Shown here piece by piece: positions 47,927 to 58,443 of a DNA stretch of 64,000 bases. Source of the stretch: Buddleja alternifolia (Eukaryota; Streptophyta; Magnoliopsida; Lamiales; Scrophulariaceae); assembly GCA_019426215.1 (NCBI GenBank), contig CM033394.1, positions 13,660,195 through 13,724,194 of the forward strand. The letters are read 5' to 3'. The stretch's first letter is position 1. The number at the start of each line of letters is the position of its first letter. The position numbers and the translations under genes are program-made. A model generated the notes under the pieces. That model saw only the letters and a list, made by a program, of their open reading frames with translations. It was not told the DNA's origin and did no database searches.

Positions 47927-50099
47927 GCGGGTTATGCACGACGAAAAGTTTGCATATTTTTGCTTTCGATTTCATGTAGTATTTTAATCGGTTGCTTAAA
48001 TCTATATGTTATGTTTGTTGATTTAATAATACCTTGGGATTTGTCATCGTTTTTCTTAAAATCTTGGAGATTTTGTTTTTTTTTTTTTGAAACGATTGAA
48101 AATTGAGGACACTAAAAAGGAAGGTCGAAACCCGGGCGAGGACTGTTGATATTGAACCTATGCTACGAGACTTTGTGCGCACCCGACCAAAGGCTTTGTG
48201 CCCATAAGGGTGGGCTCCTTTAATAGGGCTCAATATCGCGAATCATTGCCAACCATCAAAGAAAACTTGGCAGGGGTCAAGATGGGGCTGATCATGGCCG
48301 ATTCCACCCTTTGGTGGTCTTGACGATGGTCGAGAAGCTGTTCAGCAGCTGCTGGATAGTGTGTACGCTGCTTGGCGGCGCACAATGCGTTGCCGGGTAG
48401 CGTACACGGGTGTGCGTACGCACACCACGTGCTTGATGGTTGGACCATCTCCACGTGGTGTGGTACACACGACCTGGGTCTTCAAGTACTCCCACCTTTG
48501 ACCCATTTTTTGATTTTGGAATCAACTTTCACGCGTTTTTTAGTTCTGTAAAAGTTTGAAATTTTTGAAATTAGAAAAACTCGGGCTTTGTTTGTTTCTA
48601 TTTTGAAATTATATTTTGGACAAATTTTGGTCAAAACTTGTTTGGCTTATCCATTTTTCACCAAACAGGTACTTTTTGGCCAAACATTTCTGACAGCTAC
48701 ATTGCCTACACCACCCTACACCCTTCTCCACTTTTGGCTTACTTTTTTGTATTATATAAATTTTATATTATATTTTTTAATCATTAACTAATTATAAACA
48801 TAACTTTTCAGACAAAAACTTACGTGATTTGACTGCTACAGTAACTTTTGTCTCTTTTGAAAATAAAATCAAATACAAAACCAAACACATTTTCACCAAA
48901 GTACACAACTCCCAATAAACTTTTTCACCAAAATTTTCATCAAAAAAACCCTACAAAATAGAAACAAACATAGCCTCGGTTTTTCCTCAAAATGTATAAA
49001 TCCCAAAGTTATGATTGTTTCAACTTCGTAATGGGCATATGATTAATTAATGCTTTGTACGTCATCTTCATACCCTTGATGGTTGATTTGCATAATGGAT
49101 GGATTGTGGGTCGAGCCTTAGATTATTCGATTGGGTTATAATTATTGTTGGCCTCTATTTCGATTTGGTTGTATATTTTATTTTCACACTTTATTTTTCA
49201 TTATATTGTAATCGAAGATGGAGACGAAGATGATGGACCATTATTGAAAATTATGTATGTTGTTGGAAGCTTATGTAATAGATAGGGCCTATTTTAATTT
49301 AGTACCCTAGATTGCCTTGGATTCACTGGTGGCTCGGGTGGATCGCTTAGGGACCCACAATCATCCATATTTGTTTACCACTTTGTGAATGTCTTATATT
49401 ATGTTTTTCTTATATGCTACCTGGATTGCATGAACACATAATTAAAGATAATCCTAATCTTGATGAGACCTTGCATGTTGAAACCCCTCACTTGATATGT
49501 TTCAAGTAAATCCAAGAAATATTAAGTTTATGTGGAAATTGAACGAGGTTCTATTGTCCACGCCTTCCATCATAAGTGGTGGCGTGTGAAATTCCATGAA
49601 GCTTGGCCTGCCGTCCATGAGTTGTGGGGTGGCGTCAAGTGGATTAAGCTGTGACCACCGTTAAGCATAGAGATGCTCGTGGGATTCATTTGTCTAGGTG
49701 TCGTCCATGAGTTGTGGGGCACACTAGTCCGGTCGATTGACCATGAATATTTGATGGGCTCGACTTAACGTTTGCTACCATATGAGTTCGTGCTCTCGAG
49801 GCATATGGGAAAGACGAGGCAAAATATCTTGAGAACTATATGTCGATATAGAAGGCCGGTAACCCTACCATACGGATTTATCGTATGGGCTCGTGTTCTA
49901 GGGGCATATGAAGAGTCGCTTATGGATCTCGATCCCACTACAGAGACCCGTATATCTCCTTGAATATCCATATAAGAGGGTTATGGAATTTGATAAAATA
50001 GTGGGAGACACGTATGATTAAAGACCAAATTATATGTGGACAAGATTACATATTGAATGCTAATTATTTTGCTTCGCTATTTATTTTGAAGTTAACAAA
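47927..50099 (+). other. Long copia leader (2.2 kb) before gag
   Basis: No intact gene. The leader contains G/C-richer stretches near 48230-48480 and the MITE at 48584-48975. Direct-repeat-like phrases (TCCATGAGTTGTGGGG at about 49612 and 49705; GGGCTCG..GGCATATG) occur at 49550-49930. Confidence 0.5.
48584..48975. mobile_element. Tourist-like MITE nested in the copia leader
   Basis: The left end is GGCTTTGTTTGTTTCTATTT; the right end on the minus strand is GGCTATGTTTGTTTCTATTT. That is one mismatch over 22 bp. A 3-bp duplication TCG flanks it (48581-48583, 48976-48978). The GGC...GCC ends and 3-bp duplication fit PIF/Harbinger-derived MITEs, although TCG is not their usual TWA target. It has no coding capacity. 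Confidence 0.75.
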
Positions 50100-53000
50100 A
50101 TGGCCAAAAATCCACTTTCAACAATCCTAGATTCCAATAGACCTGTCGGTCCCAACTACGCCGATTGGTACTGAAACCTTAAGATTGTGCTTCAAAGTGA
50201 GCGCAAGGATAGCGTACTGGATGCGCCTTTGCCTCGCGTCACTCGCACAAGCACTGATGATGAACGTGCCACTTTTGATAAGTGGACCGATGATAATATC
50301 CAAGTGAGATATATCATGATGGCTTCAATGACTAATGAGCTTCAAAAGCCATTTGAGCACGTGACCATCTCTAAGGATATTATCAAGAGTCTCGAGGAGC
50401 TCTATGGCACTCGAACTAGGAGGGAGAGATTCGCAGTCTCTAAAGAGCTATTTCGCGCTCGCTTGCACGAGGGATCGTCAGTTAATGATCACGTTTTACG
50501 TATGATTGATCTTATTAATGAGCTCTCCGATCTTGGTGTAAAACTTGAGACCGAGCTTTCCGTTGACCTCATGCTTCAGTCCCTTCCAAAGTCGTTTAAC
50601 AAGTTTGTCATCAACTACAACATGAATCAACTTGAGGCTTCATTACCCGAGTTGTTGAACATGTTGAAGAGTGCAGATGCCACCATCAAGAAAAGTAAGT
50701 CGATACTGCTTGTTGGTTCCTCATCCCATTCCAAGGGCCATAAGGCCAATAAGGACAAGGGGAAGAAAAACAACAACAAGAAAAAGCAGTTGAAAGGCAA
50801 AGGTGGTGTGAAAAGGCTAAGAGTACCGATCAGGGTGTGTGCTTCAATTGTGGTAAAGAGGGACATTGGAAGCATAACTGCACTAAAGCAGTGAATGGTA
50901 GGTTTTATGTTGAAGTTAACTTATCTGTTAGTGATGCTTCTTGGGTGTTGGACACCGGATGTGGAGTTCACCTTTGCAATGATTTACAGGTGATGGCAAG
51001 AAGCAATCAAATAAGTAGAGAGGGGGATGACCATGCAGTTTGGGAATGGAGCACGGGTTACTTCCACGGCCGCAGGAACTACCTACTTATCTTTTCCTAA
51101 TAAAAACCATGTTATTTTGAACAATGTATTTTACATTCCGCAATTAATTAAGAACATCATTTCTGTACCTTTGTTGGACAAGGAAGGCTATAGTTTTGCT
51201 ATAAAAAATGGAGCTTGCTCCATGTTTTATGGTTCTTCTTTAATATTGGAATCAAAGTTGTCTCATGGCTTATACACGATTATCCCCGATACTCCAATCT
51301 TATTATCTCAACATGAGGAACATACTAGTAAGAGAAAGTTGGATAATCAAAATGATACATACTTATGGCATGCTAGACTAGGCCATATCTCTAAGGATAG
51401 GATTTATAAGTGGCGGATAAGCTTGACCTTCGGGAAATGCTAGATATGTCAACTTGTGAATCTTGTCTAAAGGGTAAGATGACCAAGTCACCATTTTCCA
51501 GGCAAATGGAGCGAGATACTAACCTTTTGGACTTGGTCCATATGGATGTATGAGGTCCGCTTAATGTAAGCACTAAAGGGAGCCATTCTTACTTCATAAC
51601 CTTCACCGACGAATTTTTGAGGTATGGTTACGTGTATCTTATGAGATACAAGTCTGAAGCCTTTGAGAGGTTCAAGGAGTTTACACATGAAGTAGAGAAG
51701 CAAATGGGACAAAATATCAAAGCTCTTCGATCGGATCGAGGGGGAGAATACTTGTCCCGTGAATTCCTTGATTATCTAAAAGACAATGAGATTGTCTCTC
51801 AGTGGACTCCTCCCAGTACTCCCTAAGTTAATGGGGTAAGCGAGCGAAGGAATCGGACTTTGATGGACATGGTTCGATCCATGATGAGTTTCACTGGACT
51901 TCCTCTTTCCTTCTGGGGCTATGCCCTAGATTCTGCGACGCATCTATTAAATAGAGTACCGTCAAAGAGTGTCTCCAAAGTGCCATATGAAATGTGGTTT
52001 GGTAAACCACCCACTTACAAATACCTAAGGGTATGGGGTTGCTCGGCTTATGTCAAGCAACTAGTGGGAGATAAGTTGGATGCAAGATCCTCCTTATGTA
52101 AGTTTGTGGGATATCCAAAGGAATCCTATGGATATTATTTTTACAACCCTTCGAAACATAAAATGTTTGTTTCAAGGAACACTACCTTCTTAGAGAAAGA
52201 ATTTCTATTGGATAGAAATGGCGAGGTTGCAAACCTTGAGGAAACTCAGGAACCACAAAAGAGTTCACCTAATACCACAGATGCACAACCAAAAGTAGTA
52301 GCAAGTACACAACGTCCTCGAAGATCCGAAAGGATCTCGAAATAACCTAAGAGGTATGGTTTCTTGCTTGATATCAACGAGGATGGTAATTCCCCTGATC
52401 CAAAGACATATAGGGAAGCAACGTTGGATGTCAATGCGGGGAAATGGTTAGAAGCCATGCCATCCGAGATGGACTATATGCACCCCAACAAGGTTTGGAC
52501 CTTAGTGGATGCACCAGACGGGTCTAAACTCATAGGCTGCAAGTGGATCTATAAGCGAAAGCTTGGAGGAGATGGAGAGCTAGTCACCTACAACGCACGT
52601 CTCGTGGCGAAAGGTTACACTCAAAGGCAAGAAATTGACTATGATGAAACCTATTCACCAATGGCGATGGTCAAATCCATCCGGATACTTCTAGCCATGG
52701 CTGTATATTTAGACTATGAGATATAGTAGATGGATGTGAAGACTGCTTTCCCAATGGTGAAATCGAGGAAGAGCTTTACATGGAGTAGCCCGAGGGCTTC
52801 GCATCCATAGGAAGTGAGCACAAGGTGTGCAAACTTCAGAGATCCATTTATGGACTCAAATAGGCTTCCCGAAGCTGGAACAAGTGTTTTGATGATACTG
52901 TTCAAATTGCTGATGAAGCTTGTGTGTACAAAAAGGCTAGTGGGAGCGCGATAACGTTTTTGGTGCTTTACGTTGATGACATTCTATTGTTTGGATACAA

Positions 53001-53955
53001 CATAGGAATGTTGAAAGAAATGAAAGCGCGGTTATCCACACAATTCTCAATGAAGGATATGGGAGAGGCATCCTACGTTCTTGGGATGAAGATTCATCAA
53101 GATAGATCGAGTAGAATGCTGGGACTCTCCCAATCTGCGTATATAGATAGAGTTTTGAAGAGATTCAAAATGGATCAGTCCAACAGAGGACTGGTACCCA
53201 TGAGATATGGTATTTATCTTTCCAAGTCTATGTCCCCTCAGACACCGGAGGAAAAGAAAAAGATGTCTCACATACCATATGCCTCCGCTATAGGGAGTAT
53301 TATGTATGCTATGCTATGTACATGGCCTGATGTGGCTTATGCACTTAGTGCCATAAGCCGATATCAAGCCAATCCAGATGAAGAGCACTGGAAAGCCGTA
53401 AAGGCAGTTCTTAAGTACTTGAGAAGAACTAAGGATGCCTTCCTAGTCTACGGTGGAGGAGAATTAAAATTGGAAGGCTATATAGATTCTAGCTTCCAAT
53501 CTGATGTGGATGATTTCAAATCTATCTCGGGAGTTGTCTTTGTACTCAATGGTAGAGCGGTCAGCTAGAAGTGTTCCAAACAGGAAACTGTTGCTGACTC
53601 CACTACAGAGCCTGAGTACATTGCAGTGTGGGCGGCTGTAAAGGAAGCTGTTTGGATGAGGACCTTCACCCAAGAGTTGGGTTTTGTTCCATCAATTGTG
53701 GATCGCATACGATTGTACTGTGATAAAAATAGGGCTATTGCACAATCATAAGAGCCAAGGTCTCATCAGAGGTCCAAGCAGATAGAAAGGCGATACCATC
53801 TGATCAGAGAGATCGTTCTTAGAGGCGACGTTCAAGTGGAATGTGTGGACTCGGCAAACAACATAGCAGACCCCTTTACCAAACCCTTGGGCCAAAGAGT
53901 ATTGGAGGGACATCTTGAGAAGATGGGCCTGAAATGCATGGGCAATTGGCTCTAG
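50100..53955 (+). pseudogene. Copia gag-pol, multiply disrupted
   Basis: Gag begins with MAKNPLSTILDS (50100) and includes a UBN2-type region and one CCHC knuckle (CFNCGKEGHWKHNC, about 50837). Protease shows VLDTGCGVH. The pre-integrase motif is YLWHARLGHIS. Integrase shows SDRGGEY and a run to LRVWGCSAYV. Reverse transcriptase begins at CKWIYKRK and has LYVDDILL. RNase H shows DSTTEPEYIA and ends near ADPFTKPLG. Stops are seen at 50172, 51551, 51824, 52343, 52724, 52727, 52786, 52861, 53566 and 53749. Frame changes occur near 50800, 51010, 51420 and 52750-52910. Most stops sit where Trp, Gln or Arg codons are expected, consistent with C-to-T decay on either strand. It cannot encode a working polyprotein. 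Confidence 0.93.
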
Positions 53956-53958
53956 GGC

Positions 53959-53968
53959 AAGTGGGAGA
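53959..53968 (+). promoter_or_regulatory. Polypurine tract
   Basis: AAGTGGGAGA lies directly before the TG that starts the 3' LTR, the usual position for plus-strand priming. Confidence 0.8.
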
Positions 53969-53969
53969 T

Positions 53970-56082
53970 TGAAAGAGTTAGGTGTCCAGCGCGCCATTTG
54001 TAAGGCGTAGTAGCCGACTCTTTAAACAGTCTTATATTGTATCTTGTCAAGTTATTTAATAAAAGGCATATTCTTCTTTATCTTATCATTCTATGCTAAT
54101 AGATAAAGTCCCCTAGATTGCTCTTAAGCTATGAGATGTGTTTGGTATCGGGGATGCCAATCATGGAATACGTCTCTACGGTTGTGGTCTTAAAGATGTT
54201 CCAAGTCATAGAATCATTGAGATAGAGATATCAATGACTCGTAAAGACTTGCACGCACAATGCACACTCTTGGAGAGTGTATCCTATCCCATGGATACTA
54301 ATACAGTGTACATCAGTGCATGTACATGGATTCTAGTTGGGATCGAGTAAACTGAACAACCCTACCGAGATTCCACATTGGAGTCATTGTCGAATTTCTC
54401 GGTTATGTAGGCGTAAGATTGGTCCTCATGACTTGAGGCACCATTGGTCGTCTTGTGCATCGTCCACTGTGCTTAGATTTGTCACACGATTCCAGGCGAG
54501 TCATAAAGTGGGCATATTGGGTCCAGTCTTGTTATGTACGAAGGCGCGTGAGTGCTAAGAGAGAATCCATCACTAATCATTTGCATCAGTGCATATCCTA
54601 TGTACTTTACAGTGTATTGACCATATAAACCTCCGGCCGGAGTCGTATCAATAAGGAGACGCAGTGTTTTCTCGCTTGATTGACAAATTGGTCAATGTCA
54701 CTGAGATCGATATACATAGAATCGAGTTACTGAGATTTCGACTGACATCCAAGTCCTAGATTCGATTGGGATATTTGATGGAAGGATTTTATTTATGCAA
54801 AAATCGTAATGCGGAAAGGTCACCTAATAATCGTTCATGGCTAGGTCTTCTTGGAGCGTGGCTAGTACTAACCTTGATTTATAGGAGTCAGTGATTAATC
54901 GGTAATTAATTCTTGGTCGGATTAAAATACTTGGAGTAATTAAATCTAGAAATTAAAATTGCAAAGGCACAACGGGGTTGTGTTCCTACTACTAGTACAT
55001 GAACGAACCTACAATGGGGTTACACACTTACTCAAGAAAGTTCAATTGCTATGTGAATATTAATCCGGTTTAGGATTAAAGTGAAATTGATTAATGAGAT
55101 TAATTGATTAAGTGGAAGACATTTTAATTAGTAGGCTTGAGAAATTAATTGTTCTATTAATTAATCTTGGAGATTAATTATTAACGGGAATTATTATTAT
55201 CCGGAAATTTATTTAAGCTACTAATTTTACTATTAATTAATCATGAGGATACTTTAATTAACAAGTCTTGGAAGACTTGAGAGCCATTTTGATTAAGTTG
55301 GACTTAATTAAATGAAGTCACAAGATTCAAATTCAAAGCTAGTCAAAGTTGATAGTGATGTTTTTGAAAAGAAGAAGAAAATGGAAACTACTTTTTTTTA
55401 CACATGGGGTGGTAGATGAGAGTTGCCAAAATGAGAAGAAGCAAGTCTTCTCCTCTCTCTAACACCATATGGCCGAATTTGGAGGCTATAATAAGTAGGT
55501 GTTCTTGCTCTTCTTTTATTCTTGATGAAAGCTTAAAGGAAAGAAAAGTTTGAGCTTAGTACTTCCTCTCTAGAGTTTTTTTTCTAACTTCTCTTGTGCT
55601 TCTTGAAGACTTTCTTCCATAAAACTTCTTCTCGAAGATTAGTTATAGAAGATTATCTTCCATAGATATTTCTTCTAGTAACTCTTCTTGCCTTCCACAT
55701 TTCACTACATAGACTCCATTTCCTTAAAGCATATATCTAGCCAATCTTTTGCTCAAGGTATGAACGTGCTTAAGGTGTGTCCTTGTAGAAGCTTCTTTCT
55801 TTAGGAGCTTATGGTGGTTTGATTCAAATCCCTCCCTGTTGAGGTGAGGTTCGAAAATGAAAGCCACAATTTTTGGTGTGGTTTTCCTTGTGTTGTGGTT
55901 ATACATCCTCACTTTAATAAAACCCCAAATCTTATAATCGGTTTAAAACCCCTTTACTTGTATTAGTTTTTGTTATGCATTACTTCGGCCCCCTATCTTG
56001 GGATGCCATTATATATGTGTTTTTACATACTTTCTTTCTTCTATTGCGCCGGCATCGCTTGTGGGGCATACCGATCCTTACA
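53970..56082 (+). repeat. 3' LTR of the copia element (2.1 kb, complete)
   Basis: Starts TGAAAGAGTTAGG after the polypurine tract and ends CCTTACA, matching the end of the 5' LTR (ATTACA). An AATAAAA motif lies at 54058-54064 and a CCATATAAACC TATA-like motif near 54623. Short reading frames inside are not genes. Confidence 0.9.
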
Positions 56083-57153
56083 ATTTTGACCGAAGAATTT
56101 CAAGTTGACCGAAAATTAGTCACATGCAACGCACATGACCGTCCAATTTGGGGATATTTTGATTTTCAGGCCAAATGACCTAGGTGGACATCCAAACAGC
56201 CAAATCACAAGTGGAAAAGAAATGCCTAGTGAAAATTAATATAAAAACCTAATATACATAAATAAATTAGTTAATTTTTCAAATTTATGTATTAAATAAA
56301 TTTAACAAATTGAAGCCGCAAAAAAATAATTTGACCACCCCAGCCTCGCCCTCACCAGCCTCGATCTCCCACCACCAACCGTGCCCCTCTTTTTCCCTTT
56401 TTCACCGTATGTGTCTGTATTTTTCTTTGTGTATTTGTGTGTGTACATGGTGTGTTTTTTTACGTTGTGTATGTGTTTGCAGAGGAATGATTCTCATCTT
56501 CCATCTCTGAGTTTGGAGCGTCGATGAGAGAGGGCGGCACTAGGGAAAGTAATAGCTGGGTGAGGCTGGGGAGGTGGAGGCAGGGGATGTGAGTGGGCTG
56601 GGGACACTATTTGTTTTTTAAATTCTTTTTGCCGAAATATTTTTCATTTTAATTACATAATATATTAGTAATTAATTTCTATTGGTTCTTAATTATGAAA
56701 ATTCACATTTTACCAAATCTATTATAAGTAATTCAAATAGATGTTTAAACTATTATATAGAATTTTAATAGATGCTAATCTAATAATTAAAATAGTTTTC
56801 AATATAAAATTATTGTAATTTTATGCAATTTTCTATTGGTATTGTACAATTGTTTCTCAAATATATATTTTTTGACTATTTATTTAAATTTATATAATAA
56901 TATTCAGGAAAAATTACACAGTCCCCCTCATTTATTGTGTAATTATAAACACTCTCCCTCATTTATTGGAAATTACCAACACATCCCCTCGTATAAAAGA
57001 TTCTTACAATTGTACCCTCTGTGTATGTAACAATTCTTACAGTTTTGCCCTAGTAAATCTTACAAATAAACCCCCTTAGGGGTGTGTTGGTAATTTCTAA
57101 TAAGTGAGGGGAAGTTTTTATAATTACACAATAAGGTCTATGTGTAATTTTCC

Positions 57154-57192
<39 letters not shown>

Positions 57193-57545
57193 GTTCAACT
57201 TTTACCAATAAATAATTTTTCAAATTTTCAGATAACTTTTTAATTCTTTTTTAATTTTTTAAGATATTTCTTCCATATAGTATTTTATAATAAATAAAAT
57301 TTAAAAGAAATAGGCAAAATATCCCTCCAACATAGTGTCTATATGGCATCAAATATCCAATGTGGAATACTTCATAGTCTACATAAGCAATAACTGCCGG
57401 AAAATTGAAAAATCACCAAATTGGGGCTCATGTGCATGGCATGTGACTAATTCGGGCTAAATTGAAATTCTACGGTCAAAATTGGACTAAATTCGCGAGT
57501 TTTGCAAATTTGATGTCCCTAAATTGCTAGTGACAGAAATAACAT
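56083..57545. mobile_element. Inverted-repeat element cut by the copia insertion
   Basis: The sequence just right of the LTR (TTTTGACCGAAGAATTTCAA, then TTAGTCACATGC and GCACATGA, 56086-56140) recurs inverted near 57425-57483 (TTTTGACCGTAGAATTTCAA on the minus strand, followed by TTAGTCACATGC and GCACATGA). On the right, the arm extends outward for about 60 bp more (to about 57540); on the left, that outer part is missing at the LTR junction. The copia element therefore seems to have inserted in, or been joined to, the left arm of an older element. Superfamily is not determined. The interior (56180-56905) has no gene, only short G/T-rich tracts. Confidence 0.5.
56906..57155. mobile_element. 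Fold-back MITE related to the GGGATAATTACAC family
   Basis: Starts AGGAAAAATTACACAGTCCC and ends GTGTAATTTTCCCT. The arms pair through CCCTCATTTATT/AATAAGTGAGGG and GTTGGTAATTTC/GAAATTACCAAC. It is similar in design to 8189-8451. A (TA)n run (57157-57190) follows at once on the right, and no clear target duplication can be read. Confidence 0.65.
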
Positions 57546-58150
57546 AACTATTTTTGCCTTACCATATGGTTATGGGATTAAATTTGTAATTTTCTTTAAA
57601 ATATATTACCTTAAGTTTGTGAAAGGTTAAATTTTGGATTTTGATATGTTCACACTTTAAAACAAATGATCATTCAAGTCATTATGACTATATTTAGAAA
57701 GTAATTATAGTTATATAGTTGACCTTTTGCTCCATTTGTATTACGGAACTAGTGAGAAAAGCCAAAGTAAAATTAAGCACAGTGAATTTGTGATCAATTT
57801 CAGGCGATTTTCTTTCTGACCATTAAGTACAAGTTTAAGAACATATTTGAATAGAATAGTCGTTTGACTAGATTTACAAATTAATAATTGTTTCTCACAA
57901 TTAACTTTATACAAAACCTTAATTACTTAATTACCCCTTTCATTTGAAGTTTGAAACAAGCACAAAAAATGTTTTCCCTAGAATTTCCTCAAATTCCAAA
58001 TTTTAAATTGAAAGTTCCAATCACTCTATTCAACTATCGATCACCTCAAAAAGCGAAGGTATTCAGTATTAAGTTCACTTCCCGACAATGGCTCCAATCG
58101 TATCATTTTGAGATTTTTCAAAATAAACAATAAAAAAGAAAACTTGGCTC
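57156..58150. other. Intergenic, downstream of subtilase 2
   Basis: A (TA)n run at 57157-57190, then the right arm of the inverted-repeat element to about 57540, then plain A/T-rich DNA. No gene is seen. Confidence 0.4.
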
Positions 58151-58370
58151 GAATGTTTGGCTACGCGTATCCAAAACATCTTATAAGATGTTTAAAAAAA
58201 ATGGGAGTGTGTTACTTTCTTAAAAACAGCTTAAAAGATTCAAACAGCTTATTTTTTAGTCTTATAAGCTGTTTTCTTAAAAAATTTATCAAACAAATTT
58301 ATAGAGTTTATAAGTTCTAAAACATCGTATAAGATGTTTAGAGAAGCTTATAAGCTTAGCCAAACACTCT
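58151..58370. mobile_element. MITE-like fold-back 73 bp from the end of subtilase 2
   Basis: The left end GAATGTTTGGCTACGCGTAT and, on the minus strand, the right end AGAGTGTTTGGCTAAGCTTA form imperfect inverted repeats. Inner palindromes such as ACATCTTATAAGATGT and AGCTTATAAGCT recur. No clear target duplication was read. Because of its position it may contribute to the 3' end of the protease transcript. Confidence 0.55.
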
Positions 58371-58443
58371 TACTGCAAATACCTTATGTTATTGACTAAT
58401 TATATTATTAAGATAACCAATTTCCAATAGAAACTCTATTCAC

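Larger units (their letters stand above)
46344..56082 (+). mobile_element. Ty1/copia LTR retrotransposon, decayed, left LTR truncated
   Basis: Order: truncated 5' LTR, tRNA-iMet primer-binding site, 2.2 kb leader with a nested MITE, gag, protease, integrase, reverse transcriptase, RNase H, polypurine tract, full 3' LTR. Integrase before reverse transcriptase marks Ty1/copia. The domain style resembles the Angela/Tork group, a judgement from memory. Coding sequence has about ten nonsense codons and several frame changes, so it is dead. No target duplication can be tested because the first 480 bp or so of the left LTR and its flank are missing. Confidence 0.93.

Noticed and set aside
48230..48520. 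G/C-richer part of the copia leader with open frames on the minus strand
   Set aside because: Lies between primer-binding site and gag, is antisense to the element, and has no domain; treated as leader.
46344..56082. Possibility that the element is a Ty3/gypsy or viral-type element with an envelope gene
   Set aside because: Integrase precedes reverse transcriptase (copia order), and there is no extra coding region between RNase H and the 3' LTR.
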